Positions 1 through 6,153 of a stretch of DNA of 6,701 nucleotides are shown piece after piece. The notes beneath the pieces are model-generated. The model was not told the DNA's origin and did no database searches. It saw only the letters and a list, made by a program, of their open reading frames with translations. The stretch lies in contig JAEENW010000194.1 of the NCBI GenBank assembly GCA_016283945.1, forward strand, positions 1-6,701. Direction: 5' to 3'. Numbering within the stretch: position 1 is the stretch's first letter; each line of letters starts with the position of its first letter. The translations under genes and the position numbers were made by a program. Source of the stretch: Bacillota bacterium. Its GTDB lineage: Bacteria; Bacillota; Clostridia; Peptostreptococcales; Anaerovoracaceae.

Positions 1-193
1 CCTCAAGGAGGCGATCTCCGAGGCCATCAAGAAGAAGGACGCCGACCTGAAGGGCAACATGGCCTCCGAGGGCACCACCCCGAGGCGCCTCACCGACCTG
101 CTCGGCTCCCTCTGCGACCTGACCTCCGGAAGCGGAGACAAGGGCACCCCGATCATCTGGATCCAGGGATACTTCGACAATTACACCATGTAA
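1..193 (+). CDS. C-terminal fragment of an unidentified, probably highly expressed protein
   Basis: An open frame enters from the left edge (first full codon at base 2) and stops at TAA 191-193, giving the last 63 residues, ending in WIQGYFDNYTM. I do not recognise the family. The visible part is a lysine- and acid-rich segment, then a Ser/Gly stretch (LTSGSGDKG), then a hydrophobic/aromatic tail. No membrane segment or familiar catalytic motif is visible. Almost every codon ends in G or C (AAG, GAC, CTC, ATC, ACC); the exceptions are three GGA, one AAT and the stop. This is stronger bias than in the two genes that follow and suggests high expression. The frame is followed by a strong terminator, so this is the 3' end of its transcript. 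The coding call is confident; the function is unknown. Confidence 0.75.
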   Translation, partial: LKEAISEAIKKKDADLKGNMASEGTTPRRLTDLLGSLCDLTSGSGDKGTPIIWIQGYFDNYTM

Positions 194-248
194 AGCGCCG
201 CTGTCCGGCGGAGATGCATGGTATCTCCGGCAGACTGCAGACATTTAT

Positions 249-290
249 AAAAAGGCAGACCCCAAGGCTCAGCCGCGGGGTCTGTTTTTT
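249..290. terminator. Bidirectional intrinsic terminator between convergent genes
   Basis: The arms CAGACCCC (256-263) and GGGGTCTG (277-284) form a perfect 8-bp stem, with a small GGC/GCC stem able to form in the loop. The stem is followed by TTTTTT (285-290) on the plus strand and preceded by AAAAAGG (249-255), which reads CCTTTTT on the minus strand. It can therefore end both the rightward gene stopping at 193 and the leftward gene stopping at 322. A second small hairpin, CGGAGAT (209-215) with ATCTCCG (223-229), lies between the upstream stop codon and the terminator and has no U-tract of its own. Confidence 0.9.
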
Positions 291-321
291 ATCCTGTAGC
301 TTTGCTCACGCCTGCACGGGT

Positions 322-609
322 CTACAGCTCGTAGCTCTCCACCTCCAGCTTGAGCCCGTATTTTTTGATCAGATCGAGCTGCTCAGCCATCATGGGGGTC
401 CCGTGATGCGCGTCGAGCGCTGCCCGGTCTTCCCATTTCTCGGTCAGCAGCAGGCAGTCATCATCCTCCGCAGAAAAGTAAAAGCGGTAATATACGCAGC
501 CTTTTTCTTCAGAGACCTTTTTCAGGCTGCCGCTCCCGGTGAATTCATCCACCATCTTCTGCATGTCCGCGTGCGCGCCGCTAAAGCGTATGAGTTCCAG
601 TATAGCCAT
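322..609 (-). CDS. ABM-domain (antibiotic biosynthesis monooxygenase / YgiN-like) small protein
   Basis: The product is 95 residues, the usual length of single-domain ABM proteins (a dimeric ferredoxin-like alpha+beta barrel). Visible family features are the opening beta strand (residues 2-8), the central 'YYRFYFSAEDDDCLLLTEKW' stretch with the EKW signature (57-59), the 'AALDAHHGTP' segment with His68-His69, and the closing 'LEVESYEL' strand. Family members include quinol monooxygenases, heme-degrading enzymes and proteins of unknown activity. The substrate cannot be read from sequence, and cofactor-independent oxidation in an anaerobe would be unusual, so detoxification or redox defence is only an inference. 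ATG at 609 is preceded by AAAGGAG (617-623 on the complement) at 7 nt. The gene is cytosolic, with no signal peptide. It is divergent from a Crp/Fnr regulator and shares a palindromic operator with it. Confidence 0.85.
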   Translation of the reverse strand: MAILELIRFSGAHADMQKMVDEFTGSGSLKKVSEEKGCVYYRFYFSAEDDDCLLLTEKWEDRAALDAHHGTPMMAEQLDLIKKYGLKLEVESYEL

Positions 610-654
610 AGATTCACTCCTTTCCCGGATGCAGCCCGTCCCGCAGGCTGCCGC

Positions 655-683
655 TTGAATTCAGACCAATCATACTCTATACT
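655..683 (+). promoter_or_regulatory. Predicted sigma-A promoter of the Crp/Fnr-family regulator
   Basis: TTGAAT (655-660) and TATACT (678-683) are separated by exactly 17 bp and match the -35 and -10 consensus at four and five of six positions. The start point would be near 690, giving a leader of about 73 nt. The palindrome at 695-712 would then lie just downstream of the start, where a bound protein would block transcription. The promoter physically overlaps the leftward ABM promoter. Confidence 0.65.
669..674 (-). promoter_or_regulatory. Predicted activator-dependent -10 element of the ABM gene
   Basis: On the minus strand this reads TATGAT, a five-of-six match to the -10 consensus, placing the start near 662 and giving a leader of about 53 nt. 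The hexamer 17 bp upstream (697-692) reads CATACG and is a poor -35. The palindrome at 695-712 is centred at 703.5, which is -41.5 from that start, the classical class II Crp/Fnr activation position. A weak -35 with a site at -41.5 is what an activator-dependent promoter looks like. Confidence 0.55.
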
Positions 684-694
684 TGGACCTGCGT

Positions 695-712
695 ATGTTG
701 AAAATTCAACAT
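695..712. promoter_or_regulatory. Palindromic operator, probable Crp/Fnr-family binding site
   Basis: ATGTTGAA (695-702) and TTCAACAT (705-712) are perfect inverted 8-bp arms around an AA spacer. The TTGA...TCAA half-sites resemble those of Crp/Fnr regulators, although the spacing (TTGA-N4-TCAA) is 2 bp tighter than the FNR consensus TTGAT-N4-ATCAA. It sits between the divergent ABM and Crp/Fnr genes and is the obvious candidate target of the adjacent regulator. Confidence 0.65.
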
Positions 713-762
713 CGCGAGTTTGAACCGCGTTTGGCCCGGTATGACCCGGCGAAGGATGATCC

Positions 763-1389
763 ATGTTGAAAGCTCTTTACGATCACCCGCTGTTCTCTTC
801 CCTCGGAGCGGCGGATATCGACCGCATCATATTCTCCAGCCGCTGCAAGCGGCATGTCTTCCCGCAGGAATCCCGCATCATGTCCGAGGGCGATCCGGCG
901 GACTGCTTCGGGCTGGTGATCAGCGGCAGCGTCCGCGTTGAAAAGCTCGATCTCTCGGGAAACCGCAACATATTCGCCGTGCTCAGGGAAGGGGAGCTCT
1001 TTGCGGAAGCCTTCGCGTTCTCTGGCGCGGAAAGACTGTCTGTGGACATACGCGCGGCGGAGGACTGCGAAGTGCTCGTGATCCCTGCGGAAGCGATACT
1101 CGCCGATCCCCGGCTCACGAGGAACGCTCTGCGGCTCGTCGCGGGTAAGATGTTCCTCTTCGATCAGCGCATAGAGGTCATCTCAAGGCGCAGGACCAGA
1201 GACAAGCTTCTGATGTTTCTTCAGCAGCAGAGGACGCGCAGCGGCTCGGACAGCTTTACCGTACCGTTCGACCGCCAGGAGCTGGCCGAATTCCTCGGCG
1301 TCGACCGCAGCGGCCTGTCGGTGGAGATACACCGGCTCGTCCGCGAGGGGAAGATACTCTGTGAGGGTCCCCGCTTCACCATCCTCTGA
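763..1389 (+). CDS. Crp/Fnr-family transcriptional regulator
   Basis: The product is 208 residues, a normal length for the family. Residues about 5-115 form a cyclic-nucleotide-binding-like beta-roll ('GDPADCFGLVISGSVRVEK', then 'LREGELFAEAFAFSGAERLS'). A long dimer helix follows (about 115-140). A C-terminal Crp-type winged helix occupies about 145-205, with 'FDRQELAEFLGVDRSGLS' (169-186) and recognition helix RSGLSVEIHRL (182-192). The CRP cAMP-contact Arg-Ser pair is not preserved (ERLS instead), so cAMP is unlikely as ligand. Cysteines occur only at 28, 48, 102 and 200, without the N-terminal cluster that ligates the FNR iron-sulfur centre. The signal sensed is therefore unknown. ATG 763 has GAAGGA (751-756) at 6 nt. 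It is divergent from the ABM gene and probably autoregulated through 695-712. It has more mixed third-position codon use than the housekeeping genes to the right. Confidence 0.9.
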   Translation: MLKALYDHPLFSSLGAADIDRIIFSSRCKRHVFPQESRIMSEGDPADCFGLVISGSVRVEKLDLSGNRNIFAVLREGELFAEAFAFSGAERLSVDIRAAEDCEVLVIPAEAILADPRLTRNALRLVAGKMFLFDQRIEVISRRRTRDKLLMFLQQQRTRSGSDSFTVPFDRQELAEFLGVDRSGLSVEIHRLVREGKILCEGPRFTIL

Positions 1390-1401
1390 AACGGAGAGAC
1401 A

Positions 1402-1450
1402 GGGGTTTCAGATGCCGGTCGCCTCGGTTTGATCAAGCCCCGCGCATTTT
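1402..1450 (+). terminator. Weak candidate terminator after the Crp/Fnr gene
   Basis: GGGGTTT (1402-1408) can pair with AAGCCCC (1435-1441) using one G-U pair, with a smaller GCCG/CGGT stem inside. Only four T's follow, and not immediately (1447-1450), where they run into the -35 element of the walR promoter. It is a poor terminator by itself, so some read-through into walR is possible. Confidence 0.3.
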
Positions 1451-1477
1451 GACTATTTACTTCATGTATGATATATT
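1449..1477 (+). promoter_or_regulatory. Strong predicted sigma-A promoter of the walR operon
   Basis: TTGACT (1449-1454) and TATATT (1472-1477) are separated by exactly 17 bp, and TGA just before the -10 (1469-1471) supplies an extended -10 TGn. The start would be near 1484, leaving a leader of about 60 nt before the walR ATG. This is the best promoter in the window and is AT-rich against a GC-rich background. Confidence 0.8.
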
Positions 1478-1483
1478 CTTAAT

Positions 1484-1503
1484 TTGAAAAAGAATGTTTT
1501 CAA
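1484..1503. repeat. Inverted repeat at the predicted walR transcription start
   Basis: TTGAAAA (1484-1490) and TTTTCAA (1497-1503) are perfect 7-bp inverted arms around AGAATG. The repeat begins at the predicted +1, so it could act as an operator overlapping the start or as a 5'-end RNA hairpin. A competing pairing, AACGG (1502-1506) with CCGTT (1518-1522) followed by more T's (1523-1525), overlaps its right arm. Confidence 0.45.
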
Positions 1504-1531
1504 CGGTTTTAACGTTGCCGTTTTTCGGTAC

Positions 1532-1538
1532 GGGAGGA
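1532..1538 (+). promoter_or_regulatory. Ribosome binding site fixing the walR start
   Basis: GGGAGGA lies 5 nt before ATG 1544. An in-frame TTG at 1484 would add 20 residues without family support, has no Shine-Dalgarno, and coincides with the predicted transcription start, so ATG 1544 is preferred. Confidence 0.8.
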
Positions 1539-1543
1539 CAGCG

Positions 1544-2254
<711 letters not shown>

Positions 2255-2268
2255 GATCATGAGGCGCC

Positions 2269-2282
2269 GCCCGCAGGCGGGC
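2269..2282 (+). other. GC-rich hairpin in the walR-walK gap
   Basis: GCCCGC (2269-2274) and GCGGGC (2277-2282) can form a tight stem-loop 8 nt before the walK Shine-Dalgarno (GGGAG, 2290-2294). There is no T-run, so it is not a terminator. It could influence the walR:walK ratio by affecting RNA processing or translation, or be chance in GC-rich spacer. Confidence 0.4.
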
Positions 2283-2302
2283 AGGGCGCGGGAGCACAGC
2301 GG

Positions 2303-4135
2303 ATGAAGAGGAGCAGGCGCAGCAGCATAAGCTATCGCATCGCCATCATATATTTTATGCTGGTGTTTATTGCCATGGCCATAATGTCCGTCTTCCTGCT
2401 CGACCGCATCGAAAAGTACCAGTACAGCACGCTCGGCAGCAACATCGACAAGGTTATCGCGGAGAGCAACATCACCGAGACGCTCGGGATGTACGACGAT
2501 CTGGAGGACCAGTCGAGCGTCATCCAGCACATGTTCGACGACAGCTGGACGAGTGGCTTCACCCAGGAGATATCCATCGTAAGCCGCAGGCTCGAGATAC
2601 TCGCCTCGACCAACCGCACCCTCATGGGGCGCAGCGCGTCGGAGGTCTTCGACAGCGACATAATCGTGAGCTCGCTCGTGAGCGGCGAGCCGTCGGAGAG
2701 CACGGGCAGCTCGGGCGAGATCCCGGTCAAGAACTTCTGCTACGTCATCAAGCCGGCTGACGGCGGCGATCCCTCCGGAGTGGTCTACGTGCGCGCCGAC
2801 CTTTCGAGCATCGAGAGCTTCATGGCGAGGAGCCGCCTCATCTGCGTGCGCGCCATAGCAGTCGCGCTGCTCGTCACGGTGTTCCTGAGCTTCCTGCTCG
2901 CGAGGAGCATCACCGAGCCCATCAACGACGTCACCGAGACGGTGGTCAGGATGTCCGAGGGCGACTTCGACATCGAGGTCCCGGTCAAGAGCGACGACGA
3001 GATAGGGCGGCTCGCGGAGATGTTCAACATACTCCGGGAGAAGCTCGACGAGACCATAACCGAGATCAACGGCGAGAAGAACAAGCTCGGGACCATACTC
3101 CAGTACATGGCCGACGGGCTCATCGCGACCGACCTGGACGGAAGGATAATGCACGTGAACCCCGCGGCGCGCAGGATGCTGCGCCTCGGGAAGGACGCCG
3201 AGCTCGAGGGCGAGTCCTACGACGAGATCTTCGGAAGCCTCAGCGACGAGCTGTCTCTGGCCAACATCACCGAGCACTCGGCTGAGGGCGGCGGGCAGGC
3301 GGTGTTCTCCTTCGGGGAAGACAGCGTATACGCGATACGCTTCGACCGCTTCAAGGACGAGACCGGCGGGGACATAGGCATAATCATCATCATGCAGGAC
3401 ATCACCGAGCGGCAGAAGCTCGAGGACATGCAGACCGACTTCGTCGCGAACGTCTCGCACGAGCTGAAGACCCCGCTCACGAACATAAAGAGCTACACCG
3501 AGACCCTGCTCGACGGGGCGATCGACGACCGCGACACCGCGATGAACTTCCTGCAGATCGTCGACAAGGAGGCGGACCGCATGAACCGCCTCGTCAAGGA
3601 CCTGCTGCAGCTCTCCAGGCTCGATCACAAGCAGGAGCCCATGAACATGAAGGAGAGCAACATCGTCGTCCTCGTGAACATGGCGATCATGAAGGTCGAG
3701 CTCACGGCTAAGCAGAAGAACCTGACGATCAACACGCTCTACGACATCGAGGGCGACGTGCGCGCGATGCTCGACCGCGACCGCATGGAGCAGGTCATCA
3801 TGAACATACTCTCCAACGCGATCAAGTACACCGAGGAGGGCGGCCACATCGATGTGGACATCACCGAGAAGGACTACGAGGTCCGCGTCTCGGTGCAGGA
3901 CACCGGCATAGGCATCCCGCAGAGCGCGCTGCCCCGCATATTCGAGAGATTCTACAGGGTGGACAAGGCCCGCTCGCGCGCAATGGGCGGCACCGGACTG
4001 GGCCTCGCGATCACCCGCCAGATAGTGGACGAGCACAAGGGCCGCATCGAGGCCGAGAGCCAGGAGGGCGTAGGCACGAAGATCACCGTCGTCTTGCCCT
4101 CGCCCATACGCAAGGGCAAAAAAGGCATAGAGTAG
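2303..4135 (+). CDS. walK: WalK-type membrane sensor histidine kinase
   Basis: The product is 610 residues, the usual WalK size. It has a basic N-terminus, TM helix 1 (about 12-33), an extracytoplasmic sensing region (about 34-178), TM helix 2 (about 179-199), a HAMP linker ('RSITEPINDVTETVVRMSEG', about 200-252) and a PAS domain (about 262-370, 'MADGLIATDLDGRIMHVNP'). The HisKA domain carries phospho-acceptor H386 in 'NVSHELKTP'. The ATPase domain shows the N box 'NILSNAIKYT' (501-510), G1 'DTGIGI' (533-538), F box 'IFERFYRVD' and G2 'GGTGLGLAI' (562-570). This domain order is that of WalK/YycG. It phosphorylates WalR from the upstream gene. No walH, walI or walJ homologue follows in the window, so the accessory control known in Bacillus is absent here or located elsewhere. 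ATG 2303 is supported by GGGAG at 8 nt. Confidence 0.92.
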   Translation: MKRSRRSSISYRIAIIYFMLVFIAMAIMSVFLLDRIEKYQYSTLGSNIDKVIAESNITETLGMYDDLEDQSSVIQHMFDDSWTSGFTQEISIVSRRLEILASTNRTLMGRSASEVFDSDIIVSSLVSGEPSESTGSSGEIPVKNFCYVIKPADGGDPSGVVYVRADLSSIESFMARSRLICVRAIAVALLVTVFLSFLLARSITEPINDVTETVVRMSEGDFDIEVPVKSDDEIGRLAEMFNILREKLDETITEINGEKNKLGTILQYMADGLIATDLDGRIMHVNPAARRMLRLGKDAELEGESYDEIFGSLSDELSLANITEHSAEGGGQAVFSFGEDSVYAIRFDRFKDETGGDIGIIIIMQDITERQKLEDMQTDFVANVSHELKTPLTNIKSYTETLLDGAIDDRDTAMNFLQIVDKEADRMNRLVKDLLQLSRLDHKQEPMNMKESNIVVLVNMAIMKVELTAKQKNLTINTLYDIEGDVRAMLDRDRMEQVIMNILSNAIKYTEEGGHIDVDITEKDYEVRVSVQDTGIGIPQSALPRIFERFYRVDKARSRAMGGTGLGLAITRQIVDEHKGRIEAESQEGVGTKITVVLPSPIRKGKKGIE

Positions 4136-4147
4136 AAGGAAAGCGCT

Positions 4148-4612
4148 TTGAGCAACTATACAGACGACATTTTCTATGACAGGGACGACGGCGCCCGCAG
4201 GGAGCGCCGCGAGCGCAGGAGGCAGGAGCGCGAGCGCCGCGAGAAGCAGGTGCAGAGCGCCAAGGCCCAGCGCAGGAGAAGGCGCAGGCGCATAGCCGCC
4301 TTCGTCAGCTTCGTCGTGCTCTTCGCGGTCATCACCGTCGCGGTCGTCAACGCCCTGCACGTGCGCGACCTGATGAACCAGAAGGCCCAGGCCGAGATGA
4401 GGCTCACGGAGCTTCAGGCGATCATCGACGAGAAGAACGCCGAGCTCAGCCACGTCGACAGCCCGGAGTACCTCGAGCAGCAGGCGCGCTCGCAGCTGGG
4501 CATGATCTACGACGGGGAGATACTCTACAAGCTACGCGGGACCAACGAGTACACCGCGCCTGAGCCTGAGCCGGAGGAGCCCGCCGAGGAAAACCCGGCC
4601 AAGCCCAGATAG
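4148..4612 (+). CDS. divIC: Septum formation initiator (DivIC/FtsB-family) membrane protein
   Basis: The product is 154 residues, starting at TTG 4148 with AAGGA (4136-4140) at 7 nt and 12 bp after the walK stop. The layout is bitopic: a cytoplasmic N-terminus that is acidic at first and then extremely Arg-rich (about residues 17-48, ending in RRRRRRR), a single TM helix (about 49-69), and an extracytoplasmic coiled coil (about 70-102, 'MNQKAQAEMRLTELQAIIDE'). The family signature follows, 'DSPEYLEQQARSQLGMIYDG' (104-123), then a Pro/Glu-rich tail. DivIC/FtsB pairs with FtsL and DivIB/FtsQ in the divisome. Bacillus DivIC is shorter; the extra length here is in the basic head and the acidic tail. 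FtsL is the main alternative, but the EYLE..AR..LGM motif favours DivIC. Co-transcription with walRK ties septum assembly to wall homeostasis. Confidence 0.82.
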   Translation: MSNYTDDIFYDRDDGARRERRERRRQERERREKQVQSAKAQRRRRRRRIAAFVSFVVLFAVITVAVVNALHVRDLMNQKAQAEMRLTELQAIIDEKNAELSHVDSPEYLEQQARSQLGMIYDGEILYKLRGTNEYTAPEPEPEEPAEENPAKPR

Positions 4613-4616
4613 GCCC

Positions 4617-5267
4617 ATGAAGATAGAGCAGATAATAGTCGCCGAGGGCCGCGACGACGAGGCGGCGATACTCAGGGCCGTCGATGCGGCGGTCATAGTC
4701 ACCCGCGGCTACGGCATCTCCGGGAGTACGCTCGAGCTCATCGGAAAGGCCTACCGCGAAAAGGGGATAATCGTTTTCACCGACCCCGACCACGCCGGGG
4801 CGAACATCCGGAATGCGCTCACGGGGCGCTTCCCCCGCGCCCTGCAGGCTTACCTTACGAGAGGCGAGGCCGAGAAGAGCGGGGACATAGGCATAGAGAA
4901 CGCCTCACCCGATGCCATAAGGCGCGCGCTCGAGAGGGCGCTGAGCTCCGGAGGGAGCGGAAGGGCTAAGGACGATACGGACGGTCCTGCCGGACTGCCG
5001 GACGCGGCGCCGGGAGCGCTGGCGCGAGGCGAGACGTATGAAGCGGCCGCCTCCGAGAAGCCCCGCGTTCCCCTCAGCAGGGAGCTGCTCGCGGAGCTCG
5101 GGCTCGCGGGAGGCGCCGGATCCATGAGGCGAAGAGAGGCCGCCGGCGCGCGGCTCGGGATAGGCGGCGGCAACGCCAACGCCTTCCTCAAGAAGCTGAA
5201 CGCCTTTTCTATAAGCGAGGAAGAACTGAGAAGAGCATGCGAAGACCTTCCACCAGAGATCTCATAA
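4617..5267 (+). CDS. rnmV: Ribonuclease M5 (5S rRNA maturation)
   Basis: The product is 216 residues. The N-terminal TOPRIM domain has catalytic E10 in 'IIVAEGRDDEAAI' and the D56-x-D58 pair in 'VFTDPDHAG', followed by the family segment 'GDIGIENASPDAI' (89-101). The C-terminal DUF4093-type domain (about 153-206) contains 'LSRELLAELGLAGGAGSMRR' and 'GNANAFLKKLNAF'. RNase M5 cleaves 5S rRNA precursors in Firmicutes, acting with ribosomal protein L18 in Bacillus. The protein is about 30 residues longer than the Bacillus enzyme because of a Gly/Ala/Asp-rich linker (about 111-150) between the two domains. The start lies 4 bp after the divIC stop and lacks a good Shine-Dalgarno, which points to translational coupling. 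The 3' end overlaps rsmA by 31 bp, a conserved rnmV-rsmA partnership. Confidence 0.92.
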   Translation: MKIEQIIVAEGRDDEAAILRAVDAAVIVTRGYGISGSTLELIGKAYREKGIIVFTDPDHAGANIRNALTGRFPRALQAYLTRGEAEKSGDIGIENASPDAIRRALERALSSGGSGRAKDDTDGPAGLPDAAPGALARGETYEAAASEKPRVPLSRELLAELGLAGGAGSMRRREAAGARLGIGGGNANAFLKKLNAFSISEEELRRACEDLPPEIS

Positions 5268-6103
5268 AGTACATAGAGAAGAAGCACGGCTTTAGGACAA
5301 AGAAGAAGCTGGGGCAGTGCTTCCTTGCGGACGACGCCGCGCTCGAGGCCATCGCGGACGCCTGCGGGCTCACGGAGAGCTCGCTCGCCGTCGAGATAGG
5401 CCCCGGAGTCGGGGTGCTCACCTCGGCTCTCGCGGAGAGGGCCGGGAGGGTCTGCGCCGTGGAGCTCGACTCGGAGCTCATACCGGTGCTCGCGGACACG
5501 CTCTCGGGCTACGGCAACGTGGGCGTGATCAACGCCGACATACTCGAGGTCGACCTCCCCGCGCTCATCGCCGAGCAGGGCGCGCTCATCCCGGGCGGAG
5601 CGGACCGCGCGGTCGTCGCGGGCAACCTCCCGTACTACATCACGACCCCGATCATCACCGGCCTGCTCGAAAGCGGAGTCCCGGCGGACGCCATGATCTT
5701 CATGGTGCAGAAGGAGGTCGCCGACCGCCTCGCCGCCTCGCCGGGGAGCAAGGACTACGGGGTGCTGACCGTCACGGTCACTTACTACTGCGAGGTCAAA
5801 AAAGTCCTGGATGTGGGCAAAGAAGCCTTCATTCCTTCTCCAAAAGTGGATTCCGCTGTGGTACAATTAACGCCAAAAGGCGATGGCCGCGTCAGGGCGA
5901 AGGACGACGGGCTGTTCTTCAGGCTCGTGAAGGCGGGCTTCTCGCAGAGGAGAAAGACCCTCATCAACGCCCTCACGGGCGGAGGCTTCGGCAAGGAGGA
6001 GGCTCTCGCCGCCATGGAGGCCGCGGGGATCGACCCCAAGCGCAGGGCCGAGACGCTGAGCGTCGCCGACTTCGTCCGCCTCTCGGACGCGATGGGCGGC
6101 TGA
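5237..6103 (+). CDS. rsmA: 16S rRNA dimethyladenosine transferase RsmA/KsgA
   Basis: The product is 288 residues, the normal length. It dimethylates two adjacent adenines in the 3'-terminal hairpin of 16S rRNA using S-adenosylmethionine. Motifs seen are 'KKLGQCFL' (23-30), SAM-binding motif I 'VEIGPGVGVLT' (52-62), acidic E76/D78 in 'CAVELDSE', D101 in 'NADIL', catalytic 'NLPYYITTPII' (130-140), 'FIPSPKVDSAVV' (198-209) and 'FSQRRKTLINAL' (235-246). Position 28 is Cys where the family normally has Asn or His in LGQ(N/H)FL. Start ATG 5237 lies inside rnmV; the nearby purine-rich GAGAAGAG is a weak Shine-Dalgarno, consistent with coupling. Codons for residues 187-216 (5795-5884) are strikingly unlike the rest: about 46% G+C, with all five lysines AAA against 13 of 13 AAG elsewhere. 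Confidence 0.95.
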   Translation: MRRPSTRDLIKYIEKKHGFRTKKKLGQCFLADDAALEAIADACGLTESSLAVEIGPGVGVLTSALAERAGRVCAVELDSELIPVLADTLSGYGNVGVINADILEVDLPALIAEQGALIPGGADRAVVAGNLPYYITTPIITGLLESGVPADAMIFMVQKEVADRLAASPGSKDYGVLTVTVTYYCEVKKVLDVGKEAFIPSPKVDSAVVQLTPKGDGRVRAKDDGLFFRLVKAGFSQRRKTLINALTGGGFGKEEALAAMEAAGIDPKRRAETLSVADFVRLSDAMGG

Positions 6104-6147
6104 GGCGTTGGCGCCTGCTGAAGGCGCAGCTCGAGGCGCGCCGCCTC
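6103..6147 (+). other. Cluster of small GC-rich hairpins after rsmA
   Basis: Three short stem-loops follow the rsmA stop almost without gaps: AGGCG/CGCCT (6103-6116), GCTG/CAGC (6117-6130) and GAGGCG-CGC-CGCCTC (6133-6147). None is followed by a T-run, so this is not an intrinsic terminator. It may stabilise or process the RNA between rsmA and serS. Confidence 0.5.
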
Positions 6148-6153
6148 AAAACT

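Noticed and set aside
214..723. Rightward 169-codon frame over the ABM gene
   Set aside because: It crosses the terminator and the divergent promoter region, lacks a ribosome binding site, and is antisense to a gene with clear ABM motifs.
740..745. TATGAC as an alternative -10 for the Crp/Fnr gene
   Set aside because: The nearest -35-like TTGAAC (720-725) is only 14 bp away, and the 655-683 promoter has much better hexamers and spacing.
763..1389. Assigning the regulator as FNR (oxygen sensor) or CRP (cAMP sensor)
   Set aside because: It lacks the FNR N-terminal cysteine cluster, and the Arg-Ser cAMP contact is not preserved, so only the superfamily is named.
1484..1543. TTG start 20 codons upstream for walR
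   Set aside because: It coincides with the predicted transcription start, has no Shine-Dalgarno, and the added residues do not match WalR. ATG 1544 has a GGGAGGA site.
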